Notes: generated by a model from the sequence alone, not told the origin. 64,000 nucleotides of DNA from Pseudomonas sp. PSE14 (GCF_029203285.1 NZ_CP115669.1:4340001-4404000); one strand, 5' to 3'. Counted from the first letter of the stretch, positions 50,258-58,401 are shown. A program made the numbers and translations.

Positions 50258-50956
50258 ATGCCCCACATCGTCTCGCCCATTGGCCACGTCCGCTCCTGCT
50301 TCAAGGAGAAGTTCGCCATCCCGCGCCAGCCGCAACTGGCCCCGGCCGCGACCGGCGTGCTGGAGCTGCTGCCGCCGTTCGACACGGGCGACGCGGTGGA
50401 AGGCCTGGAGCAGGTCAGCCACGTCTGGCTGCTGTTCCTCTTCCATCAGGCATTGGAAGACAAGCCGCGGCTGAAGGTGCGCCCACCGCGTCTGGGCGGC
50501 AACCAGTCCATGGGCGTGTTCGCCACCCGCGCCACCCACCGCCCCAATGGCATCGGCCAATCGGTGGTGAAGCTGGAGAGAGTCGAGCCCGGCCGCCTCT
50601 GGCTGTCCGGCATCGACCTGCTGGACGGTACGCCGGTAATCGACATCAAGCCCTACGTGCCCTACGCGGACATCATCAGCGATGCCCGCAACGCCATCGC
50701 CGACGCGCCGCCCGCGCCCATCGCTGTGCACTGGAGCGACGAGGCCCTGCGCCAGGCCCACGAGCACGGCCTGCGCCTCGGCCAGCCGGTGCGCGAGCTG
50801 GTAGAGCAGTGCCTCGCCCAGGACCCACGCCCGGCCTACCAGAAGCCGCCGCCCGAGCGCCGTTACGGCGTGCGCCTGTGGGACCTGGACGTGCACTGGC
50901 ACTACCCCGCCGACGGCGAAATCCGCGTGATCGATCTCGCCCGCGGCGAAGGCTGA
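50258..50956 (+). CDS. trmO: tRNA (N6-threonylcarbamoyladenosine-37-N6)-methyltransferase TrmO
   Basis: A 232-residue enzyme methylating t6A37 in tRNA-Thr. The N-terminal beta-barrel SAM-binding domain shows PIGHVRSCFKEKFAIPRQP, RPNGIGQSVVKLERV and LDIKPYVPYAD-like DIKPYVPYAD segments. A C-terminal domain carries the DPRPAYQK motif. The ATG at 50258 matches the family N-terminus; an upstream in-frame ATG at 50228 would add ten residues. It follows rhlG by 47 bases. Confidence 0.9.
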   Translation: MPHIVSPIGHVRSCFKEKFAIPRQPQLAPAATGVLELLPPFDTGDAVEGLEQVSHVWLLFLFHQALEDKPRLKVRPPRLGGNQSMGVFATRATHRPNGIGQSVVKLERVEPGRLWLSGIDLLDGTPVIDIKPYVPYADIISDARNAIADAPPAPIAVHWSDEALRQAHEHGLRLGQPVRELVEQCLAQDPRPAYQKPPPERRYGVRLWDLDVHWHYPADGEIRVIDLARGEG

Positions 50957-50962
50957 CGCCCC

Positions 50963-51265
50963 TCAGCTCACCGGGTTGAGGGCGATCACGTCGCTCTCGA
51001 AGCACTCCTGTTCGAGGATCAGCGGCTCCACCAGCGGGCGGCTGTCGCGGAAGTGTGCAGTCTGGGTGTGCGCGTCATAGGCCGCGTCGTCGCGGTAGAT
51101 CTCGTAGAGGTAGATCACGTCCGGATCGACGCGGTCCTGGGACACATCGAACACCAGGCAACCCGGCTCGCTGGCCACCGACGCGGCGGCATTGACCTTG
51201 ATGGCGGCAAGGAATTCATCGGCGGTTCCGGGCTTTACGCGGATCTTGATAAAGAGACTGTACAC
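50963..51265 (-). CDS. Antibiotic biosynthesis monooxygenase (ABM) domain protein
   Basis: A 100-residue ferredoxin-like fold protein related to LsrG and quinol monooxygenases. It reads YSLFIKIRVKPGTADEFLAA, with ASEPGCLVFDVSQDR and YLYEIYRDDAAYDAHTQT (the conserved E-x-[YW] and H segments). The start is a GTG with AAAAGGA 7 bases upstream; the only ATG nearby is in another frame. It is divergent from the VOC gene across a very AT-rich 60-base region holding a palindrome. Substrate unknown. Confidence 0.85.
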   Translation of the reverse strand: MYSLFIKIRVKPGTADEFLAAIKVNAAASVASEPGCLVFDVSQDRVDPDVIYLYEIYRDDAAYDAHTQTAHFRDSRPLVEPLILEQECFESDVIALNPVS

Positions 51266-51299
51266 AGGGCATTCCTTTTGTTTTAAATTTGAAAATAAA

Positions 51300-51309
51300 T
51301 TGTATACAA
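51300..51309. promoter_or_regulatory. TTGTATACAA palindrome in the ABM-VOC divergent promoter
   Basis: A perfect 10-bp palindrome in an AT-rich island (51277-51313) between divergent genes. It resembles operators of GntR-type regulators (GTATAC core). It lies about 16 bases before the VOC start, overlapping its likely promoter region. Confidence 0.5.
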
Positions 51310-51325
51310 AAAAGGAATCCCGTTC

Positions 51326-51739
51326 ATGTCCGATCTCCCTGCCCGCCCCGGCCGCCTCAACGGCCTGCGTCATCTCGCCCTGCTGGTGCCAAACCTGGAA
51401 GAGTGCGAACGCTTCTACGTCGACGTGCTCGGCATGGAAGTCCTCAACCGCGCCAACGAAGACCTGGTCTACCTCACCTGCGGCAACGACAACCTCTCCC
51501 TCGGACGCGGCGTTGGCGCGGCCAACGGCCTGCAGACCATGGATCACTACGGTTTCATCGTCGACAGCGTGGAAGAGCTGGAAGCCTGGTACCAGTACTT
51601 CAAGGCCCGTGGCGTGACCCTGCTGGACCGCCCCTTCAACCATGGCGACGGCGCACGCAGCTTCCACCTGCTCGACCCGGCGGGGAACAAGGTGCAGCCG
51701 CTGTACCACCCGGCGGTTTCCGGGCAACGCCTTCTGTAG
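51326..51739 (+). CDS. VOC-family (glyoxalase/dioxygenase-like) metalloprotein
   Basis: A 137-residue vicinal-oxygen-chelate protein with paired beta-alpha-beta-beta-beta units. Metal-ligand candidates are His16-equivalent in GLRHLALLVPNLEECERFYV, Glu or His in DHYGFIVDSVEELE, and the C-terminal HLLDPAGNKVQPLY. It could be an extradiol dioxygenase-like or lyase-type enzyme. Its pairing with an ABM monooxygenase suggests a small catabolic or detoxification module. Its TAG stop lies in the left end of a REP element. Confidence 0.85.
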   Translation: MSDLPARPGRLNGLRHLALLVPNLEECERFYVDVLGMEVLNRANEDLVYLTCGNDNLSLGRGVGAANGLQTMDHYGFIVDSVEELEAWYQYFKARGVTLLDRPFNHGDGARSFHLLDPAGNKVQPLYHPAVSGQRLL

Positions 51740-51819
51740 GACCGAGGGGGGCGCCTAGCCCTTGCTCGCGAACCCGCAAGGCACGATGCGGCCAGGTTCG
51801 CGAGCAAGCTCGCTCCTAC
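51736..51819. repeat. REPIN overlapping the VOC stop codon
   Basis: A left arm with an insertion (GTAGGACC...CTTGCTCGCGAA) and an intact right arm ending GCTCGCTCCTAC. The first bases GTAG supply the TAG stop of the VOC gene. Confidence 0.75.
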
Positions 51820-51867
51820 GAAAAGCAAGCCGTGCCGGCTGGCGCCACAGTTTCCTCCTGCAGCGAA

Positions 51868-51917
51868 CAGCCCCCTCTCCCTCAGGAGCGGGGCGCGCCG
51901 CCGGGGTTAGGGTGACG
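51868..51917. repeat. Decayed half of the 120-bp inverted repeat
   Basis: AGCCCCCTCTCCCTCAGGAG and GGGGTTAGGGTGACGC match the right arm of the copies at 43141-43260 and 56616-56734 with substitutions. The rest of 51820-51976 holds only REP fragments. Confidence 0.55.
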
Positions 51918-51976
51918 CAATCCCATGCACCGCTCCTACGAAAAGCCCCCGCCGTCAGCGCTGAAATGCGGGGCAT

Positions 51977-52017
51977 AAAAAAACGCCGCGCCCCCAAAGG
52001 AATCGCGGCGTTCTTTC
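51977..52017 (-). terminator. Intrinsic terminator of fpr
   Basis: On the minus strand AACGCCGCG ... CGCGGCGTT forms a 9-bp stem followed by TTTTTTTAT, 17 bases after the fpr stop codon. Confidence 0.88.
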
Positions 52018-52033
52018 GAGCCGACAGCGCGGT

Positions 52034-52810
52034 TTACTTCTCGACGAAGGCGCGCTCGATCAGGTAGTCGCCCGGCTCGCCCATGCGTGGGGAAATCTGC
52101 AGGCCGAAGCTGTTCAGCACTTCGCTGGTTTCGTCCAGCATGCTCGGGCTGCCGCAGATCATGGCGCGGTCGTCCTGCGGGTTCATCGGCGGCAGGCCGA
52201 TGTCGGCGAACAGCTTGCCGCTGCGCATCAGGTCGGTCTGGCGACCCATGCTGTGGAACTCTTCGCGGGTCACCAACGGGCAATAGATCAGCTTCTCTTT
52301 CACCATCTCGCCGAAGTACTCGTGCTCCGGCAGGACCTTGGTGATGAAGTCCGCGTAGGCCAGCTCGCTGACCCAACGCACGCCGTGGACCAGGATGACC
52401 TTCTCGAACTTCTCGTAGACTTCCGGGTCCTGGATGACCGAGAGGAACGGCGCCATGCCGGTGCCGGTGCTCAGCAGGTACAGGTGCTTGCCGGGCTTGA
52501 GGTCGTCCAGCACCAGGGTGCCGGTGGGCTTGCGGCTGACCATCAGCTCGTCGCCTTCCTTCAGGTGCTGCAGACGCGAAGTCAGCGGACCGTCCGGAAC
52601 CTTGATGCTGAAGAACTCCAGATGCTCTTCGTAGTTCGGGCTGGCAATGCTGTACGCGCGCATCAGCGGACGACCGTTGACTTCCAGACCGATCATCACG
52701 AACTGGCCAGTCTTGAAGCGCAGGCCCGGGTTACGGGTGGTCTTGAAGCTGAAGAGGGTGTCGTTCCAGTGGTGCACGCTGAGAACGCGCTCGGTGTACA
52801 GGTTGCTCAT
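52034..52810 (-). CDS. fpr: Ferredoxin/flavodoxin-NADP+ reductase
   Basis: A 258-residue FAD enzyme exchanging electrons between NADPH and ferredoxin or flavodoxin. The FAD-binding motif is RAYSIASPNYEEHLEFF (RxYS), with SRLQHLKEGDELMVSRK following. The NADPH domain has LLSTGTGMAPFLSVIQDP and MICGSPSMLDET. The C-terminus ends YLIERAFVEK, as in bacterial subclass I FPRs. GGAG lies 7 bases before the ATG. It is divergent from the LysR gene finR, which in P. putida and P. aeruginosa is linked to fpr induction by superoxide. Confidence 0.94.
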   Translation of the reverse strand: MSNLYTERVLSVHHWNDTLFSFKTTRNPGLRFKTGQFVMIGLEVNGRPLMRAYSIASPNYEEHLEFFSIKVPDGPLTSRLQHLKEGDELMVSRKPTGTLVLDDLKPGKHLYLLSTGTGMAPFLSVIQDPEVYEKFEKVILVHGVRWVSELAYADFITKVLPEHEYFGEMVKEKLIYCPLVTREEFHSMGRQTDLMRSGKLFADIGLPPMNPQDDRAMICGSPSMLDETSEVLNSFGLQISPRMGEPGDYLIERAFVEK

Positions 52811-52859
52811 CAAGGACTCCTAGGAAAATCGTGGCGCACCCCAGCAAATCCCGGACGTA

Positions 52860-52942
52860 GCGCAATTGCGCGACATTTTATAGGCGGCGACAATATCCGC
52901 AAAATAAATTATCTGGATATTGCTAATCCAAAACGCAGATAA
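52860..52942. promoter_or_regulatory. Nested inverted repeats in the fpr-finR intergenic region
   Basis: Three dyads are visible: GCGCAATTGCGC (52860-52871), CAATATCC-N16-GGATATTG (52891-52898 with 52915-52922) and TTATCTG-N20-CAGATAA (52909-52915 with 52936-52942). LysR-type regulators bind such dyads between divergent genes, so these are FinR operator candidates. The sites were found by eye. Confidence 0.5.
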
Positions 52943-53032
52943 GGCCGCGTCATGTCGATGCGAAAGGATACCGTCAGACCTTTCCTAGACCGGGGCGACC
53001 GAATGTCGCGCTGCCCTTCTGGAGTCCATCCC

Positions 53033-53959
53033 ATGAAATTCACCCTGCGCCAGCTGGAGGTCTTCGTCGCTGTCGCCCAGCAGGAAAGCGTCTCCCGCGC
53101 CGCCGAAGCGCTGTCCATGTCGCAGTCGGCCACCAGCACCGCGCTGGGCGAGCTGGAGCGGCAGTTCGACTGCAAGCTGTTCGACCGCTCCGGCAAGCGC
53201 CTGACCCTCAACGCCCTCGGCCGTCAATTGCTGCCCCAGGCGGTGGCCCTGCTCGACCGGGGCAGCGAGATCGAAAACATGCTCAACGGCAAGAGCGCCT
53301 TCGGCTCGCTGGACCTGGGCGCCACCCTGACCATCGGCAACTACCTGGCGACCCTGTTGATCGGCCGCTTCATGCAACGCCAGCCGGACTGCCGGGTGCG
53401 CCTGCACGTGCACAACACCGCCCACGTGGTGCAGCGCATCGCCCACTATGAGCTGGACCTGGGCCTGATCGAGGGTGACTGCCAGCATCCGGATATCGAG
53501 GTGCAGCCGTGGATGAAGGACGAACTGGTGGTGTTCTGCGCGCCGCAGCACCCGCTGGCCCGTGAAGGCCGCGCGGACCTGGAACGACTGATCGAGGAAG
53601 CGTGGATTCTGCGTGAACAGGGCTCCGGCACGCGGCTGACCTTCGACCAGGCCATGCGGCACCACGTAGAGCCATTGAACGTGAGGCTGGAGCTGGAGCA
53701 CACCGAGGCGATCAAGCGCGCGGTGGAGTCGGGGCTGGGGATCGGCTGCATCTCGCGCCTGGCGCTGCGCGACGCCTTCCGCCGCGGCAGCCTGGTGCCG
53801 GTGGAAACACCGGACCTGGACCTGCGCCGGCAGTTCTACTTCATCTGGCACAGACAGAAGTACCAGACCGCGACCATGCGCGAGTTCCTCGACCTGTGCC
53901 GCAGCGAAACGGCGGGCGTGACGCGCAGCGACGAGATCGTGCTGCCGATGATTCCGTGA
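53033..53959 (+). CDS. finR: LysR-type regulator FinR
   Basis: A 308-residue LysR-family activator. The N-terminal helix-turn-helix is LRQLEVFVAVAQQESVSRAA followed by EALSMSQSATSTALGELE. The C-terminal periplasmic-binding-like effector domain includes LTIGNYLATLLIGRF and REQGSGTRLTFDQAM. The assignment to FinR is by divergence from fpr. GGAG lies 8 bases before the ATG at 53033; a longer frame is possible but lies in the operator region. Confidence 0.88.
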   Translation: MKFTLRQLEVFVAVAQQESVSRAAEALSMSQSATSTALGELERQFDCKLFDRSGKRLTLNALGRQLLPQAVALLDRGSEIENMLNGKSAFGSLDLGATLTIGNYLATLLIGRFMQRQPDCRVRLHVHNTAHVVQRIAHYELDLGLIEGDCQHPDIEVQPWMKDELVVFCAPQHPLAREGRADLERLIEEAWILREQGSGTRLTFDQAMRHHVEPLNVRLELEHTEAIKRAVESGLGIGCISRLALRDAFRRGSLVPVETPDLDLRRQFYFIWHRQKYQTATMREFLDLCRSETAGVTRSDEIVLPMIP

Positions 53960-54030
53960 CGCCCCAAGCCGCATCGGCGCGCGGCCCATCGCGGACGGAG
54001 CCCGATCCTACGAAAGGTTCGCCCCACCTA

Positions 54031-54099
54031 TAGGCGCGAGCTTGCTCGCGAAAGGGAACGCACCGTGCCTTGCAGGTTCGCGAGCAAGCTCGCTCCTAC
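54031..54099. repeat. REPIN between finR and dgkA
   Basis: GGCGCGAGCTTGCTCGCGAA faces TTCGCGAGCAAGCTCGCTCC then TAC across about 24 bases. A second-type copy, ATCGCGGACGGAGCCCGATC then CTACGA, precedes it at 53988-54014. Confidence 0.85.
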
Positions 54100-54116
54100 A
54101 GGGCACGGCTCTGCAT

Positions 54117-54488
54117 TCAGCCCAGCAGGATTCCCGCCCAGGTCACGGTAATGATGGTCAGCGCCACGAACTGGGCGGCGCTGCCCATGTCCTTGGCGTT
54201 CTTCGACAGCGGGTGGCGCTCCAGGGAGACCCGGTCCACCACCGCCTCGATGGCGGAGTTCAGCAGTTCGACGATCAGCGCCAGCAGGCACACCGCGATC
54301 ATCAGCGCGCGCTCGCCACGGGTGACGTCGCAGAAGAACGACAGCGGGATCAGGATGACGTTGATCAGTACCAGTTGGCGGAAGGCAGCCTCACCCTTGA
54401 AGGCGGCAGCGAAGCCGGCCAGGGAATAACCGGCGGCGTTGAAGATGCGTTTCAGGCCAGTCTGGCCTTTGAAGGGGGAAGCGGACAC
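54117..54488 (-). CDS. dgkA: Diacylglycerol kinase DgkA
   Basis: A 123-residue trimeric inner-membrane kinase recycling diacylglycerol from MDO or lipid A modification to phosphatidate. An amphipathic N-terminus (KRIFNAAGYSLAGFAAAFKGE) leads into three helices (LVLINVILIPLSFF, ALMIAVCLLALIVELLNSAI, AAQFVALTIITVTWAGILL). The signature ELLNSAIEAVVDR with catalytic Glu and the downstream AKDMGSAAQ are intact. Confidence 0.93.
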   Translation of the reverse strand: MSASPFKGQTGLKRIFNAAGYSLAGFAAAFKGEAAFRQLVLINVILIPLSFFCDVTRGERALMIAVCLLALIVELLNSAIEAVVDRVSLERHPLSKNAKDMGSAAQFVALTIITVTWAGILLG

Positions 54489-54574
54489 GAGCGATTCTCA
54501 CAGGTAAAAGTCGCGGCACTCTATACCAGTGCGCGTCAAAAAGGGTTCATGCGGTTTGACAGGATGTGACGAGG

Positions 54575-55225
54575 TCACGCCCCCGGGACCGACTCCATCT
54601 GCTGCAGCAACAGCGCCGCCTGGGTGCGGGTACGCACGTTGAGCTTGCGGAAGATCGCGGTGACGTGGGCCTTCACCGTGGCTTCGGAGACGCTCAGCTC
54701 GAAGGCGATCTGCTTGTTCAGCAGGCCTTCGCAGACCATGGTCAGCACACGGAACTGCTGCGGAGTGAGACTGGAAAGGCCGGCGCTGGCGGCGCGCACT
54801 TCCTCGCTCATCTCGGTCGCCGCATCCACCTGCGGCGGCCACCAGACGTCGCCGTCGAGCACCGCGCGCACGGCCTGCTGCAGGGTGCTCATCTCGCTGG
54901 ACTTGGGGATGAAACCGCTGGCGCCGAACTCACGGGAACGCTGCACCACCGCGGCATCTTCCTGCGCCGAAACCATCACCACCGGAATCTGCGGGTACTG
55001 TCCGCGCAGCAGCACCAGTCCGGAGAAGCCGTAGGCGCCTGGCATGTTCAGGTCCAGCAGCACCAGGTCCCAGTCCGACTTTTCGTTCAGCCTGGCCTCC
55101 AGGTCCGCGATACTCGCCGCCTCGGACAGTCTCGCCTCAGGTCCCAGGCCGATGGTCAGGGCCTGGTGCAGAGCACTGCGGAACAGCGGGTGATCGTCAG
55201 CGATCAGGATCTCGTAGGAAGCCAT
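54575..55225 (-). CDS. erdR: LuxR/NarL-family response regulator ErdR-like
   Basis: A 216-residue regulator. The receiver domain has LIADDHPLFRSAL (acidic pocket), phospho-Asp in LVLLDLNMPGAYG, and Lys in GFIPKSSEM. The LuxR helix-turn-helix at the C-terminus reads LTPQQFRVLTMVCEGLLNKQ and SEATVKAHVTAIFRKLNV. Position next to dgkA as in P. aeruginosa suggests ErdR, which activates acetyl-CoA synthetase and ethanol-oxidation genes. No cognate kinase is adjacent. The ATG at 55225 gives the standard NarL-family start. Confidence 0.85.
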   Translation of the reverse strand: MASYEILIADDHPLFRSALHQALTIGLGPEARLSEAASIADLEARLNEKSDWDLVLLDLNMPGAYGFSGLVLLRGQYPQIPVVMVSAQEDAAVVQRSREFGASGFIPKSSEMSTLQQAVRAVLDGDVWWPPQVDAATEMSEEVRAASAGLSSLTPQQFRVLTMVCEGLLNKQIAFELSVSEATVKAHVTAIFRKLNVRTRTQAALLLQQMESVPGA

Positions 55226-55488
55226 GGAAAGTCCTTGAAGGCCGCGCCGAAGCCCCGCCGTGGATAACAGCCAGACTTGCGCAGGAAAGGTCGGAGCCGG
55301 ATACAGCACTGCTTGTCACATTGTACGCAAAGACAACCCCCGGTGTCCGCCGCGAATACATCGCCACACGGTACTTTCAGTGTGTCCCGAACGCTCTGCC
55401 ACTGTGCCCGCGGGCAAGCCGTTCCCCTTTCCAAAGCACGGGCGTTACGGCAGAGTTCCGCTTTTTTCCTGCCGTTCGAGAACAACAA

Positions 55489-56373
55489 ATGAAAAGCCAC
55501 GCGCTGCGCGCCGATATCCTGATGCTGTTTACCGCGATGATCTGGGGAGTCTCCTTCGTCGCGCAACGCCTCGGGATGGACGCCATCGGCCCCTTCCTCT
55601 ACACCGGCCTGCGCTTCACCCTCGGCGCCGTGGCACTGTTGCCGCTGCTGGCCTGGTCGAGCAAGCGTGGGGCACAGCCCTTCAACCGTGGCCTGCTGCT
55701 GGCGGGCCTGGCCATCGGTACCGCACTGACCGTGGGGATCAATCTGCAGCAGGTCGGCCTGCTGTTCACCAGCGTGACCAACTCCGGCTTCATCACCGGC
55801 CTGTACGTGATCATCGTGCCGCTGCTGGGCCTGGTGATCGGCCATCGCACCGGCATGGGCACCTGGATTGGCGCGGCGCTGGCGGTGATCGGCATGGCCA
55901 TGCTGAGCATCGGCCCGGACTTCCACGTCGCCTCCGGTGACTGGCTGCAACTGACCGGCGCCCTCGTCTGGGGCGGCCACGTGCTGCTGGTGGGCCTGTT
56001 CGCCAGCCGTTACGACCCGATCCGCCTGGCGTTTCTGCAGTTCGTCACCTGCGCGGTGGTGAGCCTGATCCTGGCGCTGATCTTCGAGGAAATCCGCTGG
56101 GACGCCATCGTCCAGGCAGGCCCCGCCCTGATCTATGGCGGCCTGTTCGGCGTCGCCACCGGCTTCACTCTGCAGGTCGTGGCGCAGAAGCACGCCATCG
56201 CCTCCCACGCGGCGATCATCCTGTCGCTCGAAGCGGTATTCGCCGCCATCGCCGGCGCCCTGTTCCTCGACGAATCCCTGCACCTGCGCGGCTACCTGGG
56301 CTGCGCGCTGATGCTCGCCGGCATGCTGGTGGCGCAACTGTGGCCGAAGAAGGCCGAGGCACAGGCGGCCTGA
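55489..56373 (+). CDS. EamA/DMT-family exporter
   Basis: A 294-residue ten-helix transporter with two EamA repeats. The first begins ADILMLFTAMIWGVSFVAQR and the second TGALVWGGHVLLVGLFASRY. Other family motifs include SVTNSGFITGLYVIIVPLLG and a lysine near the C-terminus (WPKKAEA). Likely exports amino acids or related metabolites. It is divergent from erdR. Confidence 0.88.
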   Translation: MKSHALRADILMLFTAMIWGVSFVAQRLGMDAIGPFLYTGLRFTLGAVALLPLLAWSSKRGAQPFNRGLLLAGLAIGTALTVGINLQQVGLLFTSVTNSGFITGLYVIIVPLLGLVIGHRTGMGTWIGAALAVIGMAMLSIGPDFHVASGDWLQLTGALVWGGHVLLVGLFASRYDPIRLAFLQFVTCAVVSLILALIFEEIRWDAIVQAGPALIYGGLFGVATGFTLQVVAQKHAIASHAAIILSLEAVFAAIAGALFLDESLHLRGYLGCALMLAGMLVAQLWPKKAEAQAA

Positions 56374-56774
56374 ACCTGTGGGGCCAGGGGCGAACCGGAA
56401 GCCCGTAGAGCGTACAACCGTTCGCGGTTGTACGCCGTCAGTTGGCTCGCTGGTTGAGCGTAAAGCGCTCGGTGACAGGCATCCTGGTTGAAGTCCGTAC
56501 GACCGGAAACCAAGGTCAAACGTCATACGCCTCGGACCAAGCCTGTAGGAGCGAGCTTGCTCGCGAACAGCCCCGCCCCCACAGCGTCGCGGACGAAGTC
56601 CTACGAGATCAAGAGCCCTCACCCTAACCCTCTCCCGCAAGCGGGAGAGGGAACCGTTCGACGCAGGATGAAGCCTTAGCGTCAGCCGGAACGATCTGCC
56701 CCCTCTCCCTGAGGGAGAGGGTTGGGGTGAGGGGGAAGTGCCGGCACAGAGTGTCCAGAAAAAGACAGTTGCTC
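56374..56774. repeat. Composite repeat cassette, second copy
   Basis: This 401-base gap carries no gene. It holds a degenerate copy of the 128-bp MITE-like element (56405-56535, starting GTAGAGCGTACAACCGTTCG), a single intact REP arm (56545-56568), REP remnants (56583-56606), the second 120-bp inverted repeat (56616-56734) and AAAAGACAGTTGCTCCTAC (56760-56778). The order matches 42955-43305. Confidence 0.75.
56616..56734. repeat. 120-bp inverted repeat, second copy
   Basis: The arms CCCTCACCCTAACCCTCTCC and GGAGAGGGTTGGGGTGAGGG are inverse with few mismatches. The core GCAGGATGAAGCC and GCGTCAGCCGG match the copy at 43141-43260. Confidence 0.8.
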
Positions 56775-57500
56775 CTACGAATCCGATCCCTTGGTAAAGG
56801 GCATCAGCGCTTGGTGCGCCGGGCTCTGCTCGTCCAGCGGCTGCTGGCACTTGGAGCCCAGGTAACGTTCGCTGAACACATCCAGGTAGGCGTCCAGCGC
56901 ATCCCCGGCACGGCGATCGCCGGCCAGCCCCAGGCACAACGCCGCCACCTCCGCGGTGCACAGGTGCTCGTCGAACTTGGAGCGACGCAGGCGGTAGCGC
57001 GACAGGGCATCGGGGGTGATGCTCAGTACCGGGAAACGATCCAGATAAGGGCTCTTGCGGAACATCTTGCGCGCCTCGTTCCAAGTCGCGTCCAGCAGGA
57101 TGAACAGCGGGCGCCTGCCCTCCTGCGGCAGCACCTCGGTCACCACACGCTCCGGCTGGACGAACTCGCCGGGAAACACCACGTAGGGCTGCCACTGCGG
57201 ATCGTCCAGCAGCGCCACCAGGGCCGGATCGACTTCGATGCGCGACCAGCCGAACGCCCAGGTGTCGGGCACGGTCTCGGCGATCAGCCAGCCGGTGTTA
57301 CTGGGTTTGAGCGGTTCGGTATCGAACATCACCAGGCACATCGCCGCGTTCGACTCAACCTGAGGACGCAGGCCGCACATGCAGTAGTTCGGCCGCAGGC
57401 GGCAGCCGGCACAGCGCGGCGAGCGCGAGCCGCGGGCCACGAACGGCTTGACGCAACGGGCCAGGCGTTCGTCGCGAAGACGGGCAACGGCGTGGCTCAT
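56775..57500 (-). CDS. tapT: tRNA-uridine aminocarboxypropyltransferase (DTW domain)
   Basis: A 241-residue DTW-domain enzyme that adds an aminocarboxypropyl group from SAM to uridine 47 of tRNA (acp3U). A Cys-rich zinc site (CAGCRLRPNYCMCGLRPQVE) is at the N-terminus. The DTW-type motif is LLDATWNEARKMF, with LSRYRLRRSKFDEHLCTAE following. The ATG at 57500 fits the family length. The TAG stop lies in the REP-like motif TCGTAGGAGC that ends the neighbouring cassette. Confidence 0.88.
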   Translation of the reverse strand: MSHAVARLRDERLARCVKPFVARGSRSPRCAGCRLRPNYCMCGLRPQVESNAAMCLVMFDTEPLKPSNTGWLIAETVPDTWAFGWSRIEVDPALVALLDDPQWQPYVVFPGEFVQPERVVTEVLPQEGRRPLFILLDATWNEARKMFRKSPYLDRFPVLSITPDALSRYRLRRSKFDEHLCTAEVAALCLGLAGDRRAGDALDAYLDVFSERYLGSKCQQPLDEQSPAHQALMPFTKGSDS

Positions 57501-57765
57501 CGCTGCGCCACCAGAATGAGAGGAAGGGATCGGAACATCGGTGGCTCGAATAGAACGATGAAGGCGGACCGGCGATTGTACCAGAGCCGTCTCCGCTTCC
57601 CGCCCCACGACGACCGGCGAATCCTCCGCCAACGGCCATTTGCCGCCGGCGTGACAAGTGTTTCTCGGCACGGACACGCTTTTCAGGGACAATGGCGGCC
57701 TGGAATAACCGGCGAACCTCAATCGGTCCGCACGGTCGAATCGGCACCATTGTCAGGAGATGCCC

Positions 57766-58173
57766 ATGCTGCGCCTCACCGCCCTCGCCCTCTGTCTCGT
57801 CCTCCCCGCCGCGCACGCCGCCTCGAAGAAGGACTTCGAACTGTCCCAGATGCTGGACAAGGTCGCCAAGGAAAGCAGCGAGGGTACCCCGCGCGCGATC
57901 AACGAGGACATTCTCGACCAGGGCTACACCGTCGAGGGCAACCAACTGATCAACCACCTCAGTGTGCGCGCCAGCCACGCCGAGCGCATGCGCGCCAACC
58001 CCGATAGCGTCCGCAGCCAGCTGGGTGACAGCGTCTGCACCAACACCGGCTACCGCCAGCTGCTGGCCAGGGGCGCGATCCTCACCTACAGCTTCACCGA
58101 GTACAAGACCAACGCTCCGGTCGCCACCGAGCGCTTCGACGCCGGCAGCTGCAAGATCAAGCTGCAGAAGTAA
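57766..58173 (+). CDS. Exported QSregVF-family protein (PA3611-like)
   Basis: A 135-residue secreted protein. The signal peptide LRLTALALCLVLPAAHA ends at about residue 18. The mature part starts ASKKDFELSQMLDKVAKESS and matches, by memory, the P. aeruginosa quorum-sensing-regulated virulence factor PA3611. Two Cys (DSVCTNT, GSCKIK) probably form a disulfide. The ATG at 57766 has AGGAG at 6 bases, whereas the ATG at 57760 abuts it. The function is unknown. Confidence 0.87.
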   Translation: MLRLTALALCLVLPAAHAASKKDFELSQMLDKVAKESSEGTPRAINEDILDQGYTVEGNQLINHLSVRASHAERMRANPDSVRSQLGDSVCTNTGYRQLLARGAILTYSFTEYKTNAPVATERFDAGSCKIKLQK

Positions 58174-58185
58174 CCTCGCCCCGCC

Positions 58186-58401
58186 ATGCTCGACAAACTG
58201 CAGTTGCTGAAGATCGCGCGCACGCCGATGCCCTTCGGCAAGTACCAGGGACGCATGCTGGTAGACCTGCCGGAAGAGTACCTGCTGTGGTTCCACCGCA
58301 AGGGCGAATTCCCCAAGGGTGAGCTGGGTCAGCTGATGCAGTTGACCCTGGAGCTGAAGATCGACGGCCTCGACGGTCTGCTCAAACCGCTGAAACGCTG
58401 A
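58186..58401 (+). CDS. DUF3820/QSregVF_b small protein
   Basis: A 71-residue protein: KIARTPMPFGKYQGRMLVDL followed by PEEYLLWFHRKGEFPKGELG. The PFGKYxG and EYLLWF motifs define DUF3820, also labelled a putative quorum-sensing-regulated virulence factor. It lies 12 bases downstream of the previous gene and is presumably co-transcribed. Molecular role unknown. Confidence 0.87.
   Translation: MLDKLQLLKIARTPMPFGKYQGRMLVDLPEEYLLWFHRKGEFPKGELGQLMQLTLELKIDGLDGLLKPLKR

Noticed and set aside
55204-57195. Minus-strand frame of 663 codons spanning the DMT gene and the repeat cassette
   Set aside because: It crosses several unrelated repeats and has no conserved domain; the real genes are in other frames.
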